DNA of 64,000 bases. Origin: Exilibacterium tricleocarpae. GTDB lineage: Bacteria > Pseudomonadota > Gammaproteobacteria > Pseudomonadales > Cellvibrionaceae. Within the stretch, counting starts at the first letter, position 1. Each line of letters opens with the position of its first letter. A program made the translations under genes and the position numbers. The notes under the pieces are model-generated. The model searched no databases and was not told where the DNA came from. It saw only the letters and a program-made list of their open reading frames with translations. Location: contig NZ_ML660088.1 of assembly GCF_007004655.1 (NCBI RefSeq), positions 388,840 to 452,839 of the forward strand, read 5' to 3'. This document shows positions 56,421 to 64,000 of this stretch, piece after piece.

Positions 56421-56461
56421 CGCCGCGAGAATGGTCCATGCTAAGATCATAGTCAATTATA

Positions 56462-56497
56462 GGATTTAGTATGTATCCCTTAGAAATCCCTTATACT
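56462..56497. promoter_or_regulatory. Candidate LysR-type operator and promoter
   Basis: An inverted repeat GGATTT-N16-AAATCC (56462-56489) is followed by a TATACT -10-like hexamer (56492-56497) in the divergent panB/lysR spacer. LysR proteins bind dyads beside their own promoters, so this is a plausible autoregulatory site; the -35 is weak. Confidence 0.3.
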
Positions 56498-56586
56498 TGA
56501 AAGCCGTTCTATACTCGCCTGACCACTGTGAGGTGAGTTATGCGGGTTCTGGAATCCTCCTTTAGACAGAGAGCGGGGAGCGGATA

Positions 56587-57513
56587 ATGACACTCGACGA
56601 CCTGGATATTTTTATCGCCGTCTGCCAGGCGGAGAACCTCAGCGCTGTGGCCCGCGACCTGGGCTGCACCCAGCCGGCGGTCAGCCAGCATATCACCCGC
56701 CTGGAAAACGAACTGGGGACTCCCCTGCTCGAGCGCCGCGCCCGCGGCGTATCGGTAACGCCCGCCGGGCGACTGTTCTACGAGCATGTGGTGGAGGGGC
56801 TGGGCACGCTGAAACTGGGTGTGCGCCAGGTCAGGCAACTGCAGGCCGGCGAAGCCGGCGCGCTGGGTATCACCACCGGCAGCACCACCATCCGCCATTT
56901 TATGACCGATGTGGTAAGCGCTTTTCGCGAGCGCTATCCCCAGGTGCAATTGCAATTTCACTCCGCCAACTCTCACCGCCGCTGTATCGATGCCCTGCGT
57001 AACGAACAGGCCGATCTCGCGTTCGTTACCATGGGCACCCCCATCCGCGGACTCGAACAGCGGCCCGTCGTGGAAATGCCCTGGGTTCTGGTAACCCCGC
57101 AGTCCGCGGCCTGGAGTGAAAAGGACACGGTGGCGCTGCAGGACCTGAAACGTATCCCCTATATCCGCCTGAAGGAATCGTCCACCTCCCAGGGCCAGCT
57201 CGAATCGCTGCTGCTCGATGCCGGTATTCACCTGGAAACCTCGACCACGGTCGACGACTGGGATACGGCGATTTTGTTCGCCAGTATGGGGTTGGGCTGC
57301 GCGGTGACACCGGCGCTGCACGCCGAGCACCTGGCGCAGCAGCACAGCATTGCCATCTACCCGATTGAGAGCCTGCCGCCGGTGGTGTTTGGTTGGGCAT
57401 CGCGGCGGTGGAAATCGCTGCCGAAAGTAGCCAGGGATTTTATCGAGATGTTTGCCGGCAATACGTCTATCGCCCCTCACTACCTGAAGAAAAATAGTGA
57501 AGTCAATCGCTGA
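56587..57513 (+). CDS. LysR family transcriptional regulator
   Basis: A 308-residue regulator: N-terminal winged helix (DLDIFIAVCQAENLSAVARD, then LGCTQPAVSQHITRLENEL), and a periplasmic-binding-protein-like effector domain from about residue 90. The usual PAGRLFYEHV linker helix is present. It is divergent from panB, 283 bp away. Effector and targets are unknown. The start ATG 56587 follows a GGGGAGCGG ribosome site. Confidence 0.93.
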   Translation: MTLDDLDIFIAVCQAENLSAVARDLGCTQPAVSQHITRLENELGTPLLERRARGVSVTPAGRLFYEHVVEGLGTLKLGVRQVRQLQAGEAGALGITTGSTTIRHFMTDVVSAFRERYPQVQLQFHSANSHRRCIDALRNEQADLAFVTMGTPIRGLEQRPVVEMPWVLVTPQSAAWSEKDTVALQDLKRIPYIRLKESSTSQGQLESLLLDAGIHLETSTTVDDWDTAILFASMGLGCAVTPALHAEHLAQQHSIAIYPIESLPPVVFGWASRRWKSLPKVARDFIEMFAGNTSIAPHYLKKNSEVNR

Positions 57514-57590
57514 GCGGACCGGCCAATCGGCACCTCTTTGCTAAAACACCAGGAAGTAAACGCCTCAAGCAAGTGCCGTTGGACACCGGG

Positions 57591-57599
57591 TGTGGATAA
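57591..57599 (-). promoter_or_regulatory. Isolated DnaA box
   Basis: TGTGGATAA, a perfect DnaA box on the minus strand, lies 30-60 bp before the candidate promoter of the MATE leader. A lone box may be by chance (about one per several kb is expected for relaxed forms), so it is only noted. Confidence 0.35.
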
Positions 57600-57622
57600 C
57601 GTGCAAAAATCCGAAAAAATAG

Positions 57623-57651
57623 TTTCAAAAAAAACCAAAGCCGTCTAGAAT
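57623..57651 (+). promoter_or_regulatory. Candidate sigma-70 promoter of the MATE leader transcript
   Basis: TTTCAA (57623-57628) and TAGAAT (57646-57651) are spaced by exactly 17 bp in an A-rich stretch. The transcript would begin near 57658 and run about 400 nt before the MATE start, through the tandem repeats and the 12-codon ORF. Confidence 0.5.
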
Positions 57652-57754
57652 CTACCATCGGCAGTTATGGTACCGTACCCAACGGGCGCACTGCCGGCTT
57701 CAGTTGTTGTGATCAAGTCTCAACCCTACAAGCAGACTCGCAGCAAGTAGCGTC

Positions 57755-57865
57755 AATAGATAGCTCGTAATAGATAGCTCGTAACAGTTAGTTTGCAAAA
57801 AAGTACCCTGTATAGTTTGCAAAAAAGTACCCTGTAAAAAGCCAGCCCGTAAAAAGCTAGCCCGT
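57755..57865. repeat. Three consecutive tandem duplications in the MATE leader
   Basis: AATAGATAGCTCGT is doubled (57755, 57769); a 24-bp unit containing GTTTGCAAAAAAGTACCCTG is doubled exactly (57789-57812, 57813-57836); AAAAAGCCAGCCCGT is doubled with one change (57836, 57851). Three different units in 110 bp indicate repeated local slippage. Confidence 0.88.
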
Positions 57866-57894
57866 AAAAGGCATTGTCAGAAGGACGTATAGCC

Positions 57895-57933
57895 ATGACA
57901 GTTTACAAACCTTTCCCCATGCTGCGCCGCTAA
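57895..57933 (+). CDS. 12-codon leader peptide candidate upstream of MATE exporter
   Basis: ATG 57895 to TAA 57933 encodes MTVYKPFPMLRR. An AAGGA ribosome site lies 9 nt upstream and the ORF sits in the long leader of the MATE gene. Short ORFs of this size ahead of drug exporters can act as ribosome-stalling attenuators. Nothing but position and the ribosome site supports it. Confidence 0.35.
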   Translation: MTVYKPFPMLRR

Positions 57934-58063
57934 TCGCGCCACCGACCGCTACGCACAACCTCTCTCTAGTTATAGCTAATCCCGAGGCGCGCCTAGCGCG
58001 TCACAGGGCCGTTGTGTGCTCGTGCAACGGAAAAAGGTCAAACAGCCCAGTGAATTAACACTT

Positions 58064-59494
58064 ATGGATCAGGAACATCAACCTATTCCCCAGGCGGGGC
58101 AGCCCCTCAGGCAACGCTGGCAGGGGGAAATACGGGTGCTCGCGGTCTTGGGCGGGCCGATCGTCGTCACCCAACTGCTGCAAATGGCCACCGGCGTGGT
58201 CGACACGATTATGTCCGGCCGCGCCAGCGCCCAGGACCTGGCCGGCGTCTCCATCGGCGTCAGCCTGTGGATTCCCATTTTTCTCTTTTCTCTCGGCACC
58301 CTGATGGCGTTGACGCCGGTTGTCGCTCACGCGCGGGGTGCGCAACAGGACGACGAGATAGCGCCGGCCGTCTATCAGGGGTTTTGGATATCCCTGCTCG
58401 CCAGCGTTTTGATTGTGGCGCTGCTGGTCAATATCGACCCGGTGCTCGGCTGGATCAACGTCAACGATGAGATAAGGCCCATCACTGCCGGCTACCTGTA
58501 CGCGATGGCATTCGGTATGCCCGCCATTCTCGGCTTCAATGTCCTGCGCGCCTATGCCGACGGCCTGTCACTGACACGCCCGGCAATGATCGCCAGCATT
58601 ATCAGCCTGGCCGTGAATGTACCGCTGAACTACGTCTTGATCTACGGTAAGTTGGGCTTTCCGGCGTTTGGCGGCGTCGGTTGCGGCTGGGCCAGCGCCG
58701 CGGCGCTGTGGGTCAGTTTTGCCGTCATGATCGGCTATGTGGCCCTGGCTCGCGGTTTTCGAGGCACATGGCTATTTACCCGCGTCCACCCACCGCAGTG
58801 GCAGCAAATAAAGGCCTTGTTGAAACTCGGCGTGCCGATCGGCTGCAGCTACCTGGTCGAATCCAGCATGTTCTCCGTGATCGCCCTGTTTCTGGCCGTT
58901 TACGGCGCCGTGGTAGTGGCATCGCACCAGATCGCCCTGAACGTGGCATCCCTGGTCTTTATGATACCGCTCAGCCTCGGCCTGGCGCTGACGATTCGCG
59001 TGGGTTTTTTGAGCGGCGCCGGGCAACCGCTGGCAGCGCGTTTTTCAGCGTTTACGGGCGTCGCACTGGCGCTGATTTACGGCACTGTCAGCGCCGTCTG
59101 CCTGTGGGTATTCGCACCCACCATCGTCTCCTGGTATACCCCCGAGTACCAGGTCCAGCGCCTGGCCGCGGAACTGCTGGTGTTGGCGGCGGTATTCCAG
59201 CTCACCGACGCCGTGCAGGTAACCTGCGCCGGCGCCCTGCGCGGTTACAAAGACACCGCCGTGCCCATGGTGATGACCGTCGTTGCGTTCTGGTTGCTGT
59301 GCCTGCCGCTGGGCTATGGTCTGGGCATGACCGATTGGTTTGGCCCGGCCCTGCAGGCCAGGGGGTTTTGGATCGGACTGGTGTTGGGGCTTTCGGTGGC
59401 GGCAGTGTTTCTTTCGACCAGGCTTTATCTACTCAGCCGCCGCAGAATATTGCCGCCGCAGACCGGCCATGGTTTCAGTGCCCAGGTGCGGTAA
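58064..59494 (+). CDS. MATE family multidrug efflux transporter
   Basis: A Na+ or H+ driven exporter of cationic drugs, about 476 residues, with twelve membrane helices in two MatE repeats (from VLAVLGGPIVVTQLLQMATG and from LLKLGVPIGCSYLVESSMF). VVDTIMSGRASAQDLAGVSI and FGMPAILGFNVLRAYADGLS are typical of NorM. ATG 58064 is used, but ribosome sites are weak; GTG 58016 is an in-frame alternative that would add 16 residues. A long upstream leader with an ORF and repeats suggests post-transcriptional control. Confidence 0.9.
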   Translation: MDQEHQPIPQAGQPLRQRWQGEIRVLAVLGGPIVVTQLLQMATGVVDTIMSGRASAQDLAGVSIGVSLWIPIFLFSLGTLMALTPVVAHARGAQQDDEIAPAVYQGFWISLLASVLIVALLVNIDPVLGWINVNDEIRPITAGYLYAMAFGMPAILGFNVLRAYADGLSLTRPAMIASIISLAVNVPLNYVLIYGKLGFPAFGGVGCGWASAAALWVSFAVMIGYVALARGFRGTWLFTRVHPPQWQQIKALLKLGVPIGCSYLVESSMFSVIALFLAVYGAVVVASHQIALNVASLVFMIPLSLGLALTIRVGFLSGAGQPLAARFSAFTGVALALIYGTVSAVCLWVFAPTIVSWYTPEYQVQRLAAELLVLAAVFQLTDAVQVTCAGALRGYKDTAVPMVMTVVAFWLLCLPLGYGLGMTDWFGPALQARGFWIGLVLGLSVAAVFLSTRLYLLSRRRILPPQTGHGFSAQVR

Positions 59495-59569
59495 GATAGC
59501 CCGGCCTGCGCCGAATGGCATTACGGCCTGCTACCCGGAACCGGAAGATATTTTGCCTAGACGAATGGA

Positions 59570-60541
59570 ATGGATGCGATATTGAAATCTTCACTCCCGC
59601 TCAGCCGCGGCCGCCTGCTGTTGATGGGTGCCGGTTTGGGCGTTCTCGGCACCGTGCTGCTGACAGTGCAGTTACCCGGGGATGATCGTTTTACCCGAGC
59701 CCTGCAAAATGCCGGGCATGCGGGCCTGTTTGCACTGCTGACGATCGTCGTACTGCCGGCAATGCGCCCGGCAAACACAGCCGCCCCGTTGCGCCCGCTG
59801 GTCGTTATGTTTGTACTCGCCTGTCTGGCGCTGGGTGTGGGAGTGGAACTGGTGCAGTCGTTTATCGGCCGCCAGGCCTCCTGGAAAGATATCGCCCTGA
59901 ATATGGCCGGCGTCGGCATCGGACTGTGCCTGTTGACGAGTTTCAGGCCCGGCTCGTCCCTGCCCTTGCGCGCCACCGCGGCGTTTGTCTGTTTACTGCT
60001 GTTGGCGGCGAGCTTTACCGACCCCGCCTTGTGGTGGTACCGGCAACTGCAACGCGACCGCCAGTTTCCCGTGATAGCCGCCTTCGAGTCGCCCTGGGTC
60101 AATCGCTTTGCCTCATCGAGCTACGGTAGCCAGCTCGCTATAGTGCCGGCGCCGGCGGCCTGGTCGCAAAACCTTTCGCAGGTGGCGCGGCTGACACTGC
60201 GCCGTCGCGGGCCCTGGCCGGGCCTGGCCCTGGTTGAGGTCTATCCCGATTGGCGCGACTACCGCTTCCTGTCTTTCGAAATCTTTTCGGCCAACCCCGA
60301 TCCCCTTGACCTGTCCCTGCGCATTCACGATAAATCCCACGACTATAGACACGCCGACCGATTCAATCGACAACTGCGCGTCAACCCCGGCGTCAACCGT
60401 TATACGATTCCCCTGGAGGCCGTTCGGCAGGCACCCGCCGGCCGCGATATGGATATGCGCAATGTTCACACCCTGGTCTGGTTCTCGCATCGCCCCCGGC
60501 ACGAGAAGGTGATTTTCTTTGATAACGTGAGGTTGTTGTAG
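59570..60541 (+). CDS. VanZ-like membrane protein fused to a carbohydrate-binding-like domain
   Basis: A 323-residue protein. Residues 1-150 hold four or five hydrophobic helices with the VanZ-like pattern: ALQNAGHAGLFALLTIVVLP, then VELVQSFIGRQASWKDIALN, which matches the (E)xxQxFxxxRxxxxxDxxxN motif. The second half (from about 185) is a soluble beta-sandwich resembling CBM-type or complex I intermediate-associated domains: FLSFEIFSANPDPLDLSLRI, NRYTIPLEAVRQAP and VHTLVWFSHRP. This combination suggests a surface-glycan or envelope role. It lies downstream of the MATE gene with 75 bp between. Confidence 0.78.
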   Translation: MDAILKSSLPLSRGRLLLMGAGLGVLGTVLLTVQLPGDDRFTRALQNAGHAGLFALLTIVVLPAMRPANTAAPLRPLVVMFVLACLALGVGVELVQSFIGRQASWKDIALNMAGVGIGLCLLTSFRPGSSLPLRATAAFVCLLLLAASFTDPALWWYRQLQRDRQFPVIAAFESPWVNRFASSSYGSQLAIVPAPAAWSQNLSQVARLTLRRRGPWPGLALVEVYPDWRDYRFLSFEIFSANPDPLDLSLRIHDKSHDYRHADRFNRQLRVNPGVNRYTIPLEAVRQAPAGRDMDMRNVHTLVWFSHRPRHEKVIFFDNVRLL

Positions 60542-60566
60542 GGATAGGCTGTGGGGATAGGCTGTA
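60538..60566. repeat. 13-bp tandem duplication at the VanZ stop
   Basis: GTAGGGATAGGCT (60538-60550) is followed by GTGGGGATAGGCT (60551-60563) and GTAGGG. The first copy overlaps the stop codon of the VanZ-like gene. Confidence 0.75.
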
Positions 60567-60575
60567 GGGCTATGT

Positions 60576-61961
60576 TCAACTGTGCCGCAGCAACCGGCTG
60601 AAGATGCGCGTCAGGTCGCGCAGTGAATTGCACGGCTCCACCTGCGAACAGAAAGGGGCGTAGTCCCGCATAATGGAGTCACCGGTATTCCAGCTGACCC
60701 GACTCTCCGGGTTGAGCCAGATGACCCGGCGGCTGCGCCGATAGACCCGCTCCCACACCCCGGCATTGCCGTCGGCGTCATTGTTGCGGGCATCGCCAAG
60801 CATGATCACTGTTGTCTTGTTGTCGATATCGCTGAGCAGGTGGGCGTCCAGCTCCCGCAATGCCCGGCCGTAGTCCGTAGACATATTACCCCAGTTGTTC
60901 AATAGGTCTGACACCGCCGCTTCCAGCTCCAGTTCGGCAAAGCAATCGGTCACCTCGGTCAGTGCGGCGGTGAAAACAAAAGATCGCACCCGCGGCATAA
61001 CGTCCTGCAGGCTATAGAGAAACAACAGCAGAAAACGCGCGACCCGGCTCACCGACCCGCTCACATCACAAATGGCCACCACCTTGGGCCGATCGATGCG
61101 CACCGACTTCCAGCGGGTGCGAAACTGTATACCGTCGAACGCCGCATTGGCAGCTATGGTTCTGCGCACATCCAACAGGCCCCGTTTCGCCACCTTGCGG
61201 CGCCGGGCGTGCTGCGCCGCCAACTGTTTGGCAGCTTTGCGCACCAACCTGGTCATATGCTGGTAGTGGTGTAGATCGATATTGGTGAGCCTGACTTTCT
61301 GCAACGACTCGTCCTGTAAACGCCTGCCCTGTTGCCCGGCAAACAACAGGTACTGTTGTTCCACATAGTCTTTGACCTGATCGACCAGTTGCTGGCGACG
61401 GTGCTGCAGCCTGGTCAGCAACAGCTGCTGCCCGAGGTCTGCAGGGTTCTGATTCAAGGTATTGATTTCGCGGTTTAAGGCATCCATGCCCAACCGCTGT
61501 AACACGTCATAGCTGTAGCGACTCTTTTGGGTAAACACCTGAATTTGGTTGACCCCGGCCTCCCGCGCCGCCGTCGCCACCGCCAGGGAGAGTTCGGCGG
61601 CATCGCCATCGAGCAATTGCCGGCCCAACGCGGAGACAACCGCAGCGGCGGCGTCGCCGTCCGCGATCAGCGGCATCGGGTCCTCGGGGTTTTGCGCCGC
61701 AGTGGCGTCAGCACCGACCGGCTCATCAACTTCCGCCCCGGGCGCACCCGGAACCTGAAAGTAGCGGTCGAACAATTGTTCGTACAGATATTTCTGGTCT
61801 TGCGATTTAGCCAGTACCAGACCCAACGCCGTTTTCAGGCGCGGCCGGTCATCGAGACCAATTATCTTCAGGGTATGCAGAGCATCCAATGTCTCTGCCG
61901 GCGATACACCCACATCGGACTGGCGCAGCGCAACGATAAATTCATTTAAGACCTGCTGCAT
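60576..61961 (-). CDS. VWA domain protein (CoxE-like)
   Basis: A 461-residue cytosolic protein with a C-terminal von Willebrand A domain. The metal-ion-dependent adhesion motif is intact (CDVSGSVSRVARFLLLFLY, DxSxS) with later MSTDYGRAL and MLGDARNND. The N-terminal 250 residues are helical, with an acidic linker. This is the CoxE-like family that works with a MoxR ATPase, here encoded 6 bp upstream, to remodel or insert metal cofactors into partner enzymes. The partner is not encoded in this window. Confidence 0.88.
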   Translation of the reverse strand: MQQVLNEFIVALRQSDVGVSPAETLDALHTLKIIGLDDRPRLKTALGLVLAKSQDQKYLYEQLFDRYFQVPGAPGAEVDEPVGADATAAQNPEDPMPLIADGDAAAAVVSALGRQLLDGDAAELSLAVATAAREAGVNQIQVFTQKSRYSYDVLQRLGMDALNREINTLNQNPADLGQQLLLTRLQHRRQQLVDQVKDYVEQQYLLFAGQQGRRLQDESLQKVRLTNIDLHHYQHMTRLVRKAAKQLAAQHARRRKVAKRGLLDVRRTIAANAAFDGIQFRTRWKSVRIDRPKVVAICDVSGSVSRVARFLLLFLYSLQDVMPRVRSFVFTAALTEVTDCFAELELEAAVSDLLNNWGNMSTDYGRALRELDAHLLSDIDNKTTVIMLGDARNNDADGNAGVWERVYRRSRRVIWLNPESRVSWNTGDSIMRDYAPFCSQVEPCNSLRDLTRIFSRLLRHS

Positions 61962-61967
61962 GGCGCG

Positions 61968-62903
61968 CTAGTTTTTCGGATTCAACAGTCGGCCAAGTTC
62001 GGGTTCGACAATCTCAATATCCTCCTGGTATTTCAGCAACAGGTTCAAGGTATCCCGCACCCAGGCGCGGTCGAGGGATTCGACATTGAGCAGCAGCAAA
62101 GCCCTGGCCCAGTCGATGGTTTCACTGATGGCCGGCGCCTTTTTCAGCGCCATGGCCCGCAACTGATCGACAAACTGAATGAGTTGCTCGCGCAGTTGTC
62201 GTTGCATCTGCGGCACCTGGGTGGCGATAATCTGCGCCTCCAGCGCCGGTTCCGGAAAGGGAATATACAGGTGCAGACAGCGGCGTTTCAACGCATCGCC
62301 CAGTTCCCGGGTGTTATTGCTGGTGAGCAGGACTATCGGGGTGGATTTGGCCTTGATGGTGCCGATTTCAGGAATCGAGACCTGATAGTCGGACAGCAAC
62401 TCCAACAGGAAGGCCTCAAATTCCTGGTCCGCCTTATCGATTTCGTCCACCAGTAATATCGCCCCGTCCTCCACCTGCAGCGTTTGCAGCAGGGGCCGCG
62501 CCTCGAGAAACTCCGGCGAATAAAAGATATCGCCGAACTGGTGCAGGCGGCTCACCGATTCCTCCAGGCCGCGCGCACCGCGCAGGATATCGCCGAGTTG
62601 ATCTTTCAACACCTGGGTGTAAAGCAGCTGCTTGCCGTATTTCCATTCGTAGAGCGCCTTGACCTCGTCCAGGCCCTCGTAACACTGCATGCGGATCAAA
62701 GGCGCGCCGAGATACTCAGCGGTTTTCTTGGCCAGTTCGGTCTTGCCGACCCCCGGCGGTCCCTCCACCAGGATGGGTTTTTGCAACTGGCAGGCCAGGT
62801 ACATGGCGGTGGCAATGGCATCGCTGCAAATGTAGCCCAGTTTTTCAAAACCTTCCCGCACTACCTCGGGCGAGGAGATCTTATCGTGATGTTTGATTTT
62901 CAC
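61968..62903 (-). CDS. MoxR family AAA+ ATPase
   Basis: A 311-residue AAA+ chaperone-like ATPase. Walker A EGPPGVGKTELAKKTAEY, Walker B ILLVDEIDKADQEFEAFLL, sensor VLLTSNNTRELGDALKRRCL with arginine finger, and the C-terminal lid are intact. It belongs to the MoxR/CoxD branch, which partners VWA proteins. It overlaps functionally and positionally with the VWA gene 6 bp downstream, an operon of two. The promoter should lie around 62.92-62.97 kb. Confidence 0.92.
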   Translation of the reverse strand: MKIKHHDKISSPEVVREGFEKLGYICSDAIATAMYLACQLQKPILVEGPPGVGKTELAKKTAEYLGAPLIRMQCYEGLDEVKALYEWKYGKQLLYTQVLKDQLGDILRGARGLEESVSRLHQFGDIFYSPEFLEARPLLQTLQVEDGAILLVDEIDKADQEFEAFLLELLSDYQVSIPEIGTIKAKSTPIVLLTSNNTRELGDALKRRCLHLYIPFPEPALEAQIIATQVPQMQRQLREQLIQFVDQLRAMALKKAPAISETIDWARALLLLNVESLDRAWVRDTLNLLLKYQEDIEIVEPELGRLLNPKN

Positions 62904-63056
62904 CGCTACACCTTAAATCGGGAGACCTGGCCAGTGTAACGCCGAGGGCCCGGCTTATGAACCTAATAATGGTGATAGTGGCCGATTAGTCCGGATGATA
63001 GCCTTAGCAGACAGCGAGCCTACCGCTGACATCGCTTTTGCCAGACAAACAGGGCA

Positions 63057-63385
63057 ATGCTGATGGCATTCGCTTCAGATGCTCACTTTCGCTTAAGGTG
63101 CCTACTTTTAGTGAAGATGGTGCTAAAAAGATTTTGCGGCAATTTATCAACCCTCACTCGGGTCTTATCGATCTTGATTAAGAAGATCAAGGTTAAGCCT
63201 ACCTCTGGACAGTGCTTTCAGAAACTCTCGACAGCAGGGATGCTGTCGTGACCACCAAAAGTAGGCGCCTTAAGCGAGAGTAGGCGCTTTAGGCGAGTCC
63301 CCATGGATGGGTTCATCGAGGGGACGCCTAGTCCGTGTTTCTGAAAGCACTGTCCAGAGGTAGACCGGTCAATTGGCACAAATCG
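63057..63385 (+). repeat. Complex copy of the dispersed palindromic repeat
   Basis: Perfect 24-bp inverted arms lie at 63202-63225 and 63337-63360 (beginning CCTCTGGACAGTGCTTTC). Inside are the hairpin CGACAGCA-GGGA-TGCTGTCG (63229-63248) and two tandem AGTAGGCGCYTTARGCGAG units. A second, inverted half (63078-63150) precedes it, similar to the 4.2-kb copy. The open frame through this segment is not a gene. Confidence 0.8.
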
Positions 63386-63569
63386 TCTTAATTAATCGCA
63401 CTACAGGGCAATGCCATTCACGCCAGCACCAAGACGCAGCCCGCCTTTACACAAACTCCCCATTCGAAACACTTCTTTACCGTCCTTGAACCAACTTTGA
63501 GGCCAGCTCAGTAAACTGCAACACATGGATTAACACAGCCCTGACCGCCCACAACCCGAGGATCACACT

Positions 63570-63644
63570 ATGTTTATGTCAATCGCCCTTATCGTCACCC
63601 TAGGCCTGCTCACTGCAATCGCAGCTCAGGATCTGGCGGCTTAA
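63570..63644 (+). CDS. 24-residue hydrophobic peptide (small membrane ORF candidate)
   Basis: ATG 63570 with CGAGGATCAC just upstream encodes one hydrophobic helix starting MFMSIALIVTLGLL and ending QDLAA. The stop codon lies in the loop of a perfect GC hairpin. Size, start context and hairpin resemble known small membrane proteins or type I toxins, but nothing else supports translation. Confidence 0.4.
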   Translation: MFMSIALIVTLGLLTAIAAQDLAA

Positions 63645-63653
63645 CCAGCCGCC
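63635..63653 (+). terminator. Hairpin across the stop of the small ORF
   Basis: GGCGGCT-TAACC-AGCCGCC is a perfect 7-bp stem that spans the TAA. No long T-run follows, so it is a stability element or a weak terminator. Confidence 0.5.
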
Positions 63654-63800
63654 AAAACCTTTAACGTTCGCCCTGAATAAACAGATATTAGGACCCAGCT
63701 CCAGCGGTCTGCCAACACCAGTCTTACTCACGGCGTTTAGCGACTAACCGGCCGCCGCACAATACCGCGCAGACTCTAGCGACCAGTATCGACCAGTCCG

Positions 63801-64000
63801 CTAGCGCTCGAACTTCTTCGACAGCACTACCGACGTCAGCGTGCGTCGCACCCCTTCCAGTTCCGCCAACCGGTCTATCTGCCGATCCAGATCGGCGGTG
63901 GTTTCCTCCTGCACCACGGCAAAGATATCGTATTCACCGCTGATGGAGTAAAGCGCCTTTACCGCCGGGATTTTCTCGATCTGCCTGTTTAACTGGGCCG
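63801..64000 (-). CDS. Lrp/AsnC family regulator, C-terminal part (continues beyond window)
   Basis: On the minus strand the frame reads QLNRQIEKIPAVKALYSISG, EYDIFAVVQEETTADLDRQI and ends SVVLSKKFER before TAG at 63803-63801. This is the RAM ligand-binding domain of an Lrp/AsnC protein, with the SGEYD turn. The DNA-binding half lies beyond position 64000. It is a second, distinct member of the family in the window. Confidence 0.85.
   Translation of the reverse strand, partial: AQLNRQIEKIPAVKALYSISGEYDIFAVVQEETTADLDRQIDRLAELEGVRRTLTSVVLSKKFER

Noticed and set aside
56509-57480. 323-codon minus-strand frame opposite the LysR gene
   Set aside because: Complement of a real gene in GC-rich DNA; no family motif and no ribosome site.

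Overview
The window is 64 kb of chromosome from a gammaproteobacterium, most likely of the Pseudomonadales/Cellvibrionales lineage. The block argG-motY-pyrC-rnt-peroxiredoxin-bfd-bfr, followed by grxD and argF with an ABC ATPase, is the gene order I know from Pseudomonas. RNF, a complete ccoNOQP-ccoGHIS cluster, a class Ia ribonucleotide reductase with two ATP-cones, DUF6231 and CPXCG proteins fit the same group. Motility (MotY) and aerobic/microaerobic respiration are implied. No plasmid or phage backbone genes, rRNA or tRNA were found.

Layout. 1-4.2 kb: end of an rnf operon, an NnrU-family membrane protein, a class V aminotransferase and a divergent Lrp/AsnC regulator. 4.2-11.2 kb: an AT-richer island with an AbiE-type toxin-antitoxin pair (abiEi, abiEii) in tight operon with a 1524-residue protein that joins a PD-(D/E)xK-like nuclease domain, a STAND/NACHT-type NTPase and about 1000 residues of helical repeats. 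It is a candidate three-gene antiphage system, and it lies between two oppositely oriented halves of a dispersed repeat. 11.2-14.7 kb: tRNA-deacylase-like protein, SulP transporter, cyclic-nucleotide-binding protein and a secreted His/Arg/Tyr-rich protein. 15.0-24.2 kb: the complete cbb3 oxidase structural and assembly cluster with a perfect FNR/ANR box upstream. 24.3-31 kb: argG to bfr, with a Fur-like box upstream of bfd. 31-35.5 kb: lipoprotein, Hanks-type kinase, grxD. 35.6-41.2 kb: orphan hydantoinase B, argD, argF, ABC ATPase, a 245-bp near-palindromic repeat, CDGSH protein. 41.3-47.7 kb: nrdAB behind a long regulatory region, then three small genes.

47.7-52.5 kb is a patchwork: a GT-D glycosyltransferase gene with a decayed partial copy of itself 1.3 kb away, YbjQ, and a broken DUF4160/DUF2442 pair. 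At 53.0-53.36 kb, between a CPXCG gene and fumC, I see a candidate Csr/Rsm-sequestering small RNA: about 12 GGA motifs, several in hairpin loops, a GacA-box palindrome upstream and a strong intrinsic terminator. The rest holds fumC, mgsA, panB, a LysR regulator, a MATE exporter behind a 400-nt leader with a 12-codon ORF, a VanZ-like protein, a MoxR/VWA pair and the end of a second Lrp/AsnC regulator.

Two recurrent non-coding patterns run through the window: a palindromic repeat family with a conserved hairpin (4.2, 11.1, 40.7 and 63.2 kb), and short exact tandem duplications (13-25 bp units) in intergenic spacers at seven places. All functional calls come from reading sequence and remembered family motifs; no searches were run.
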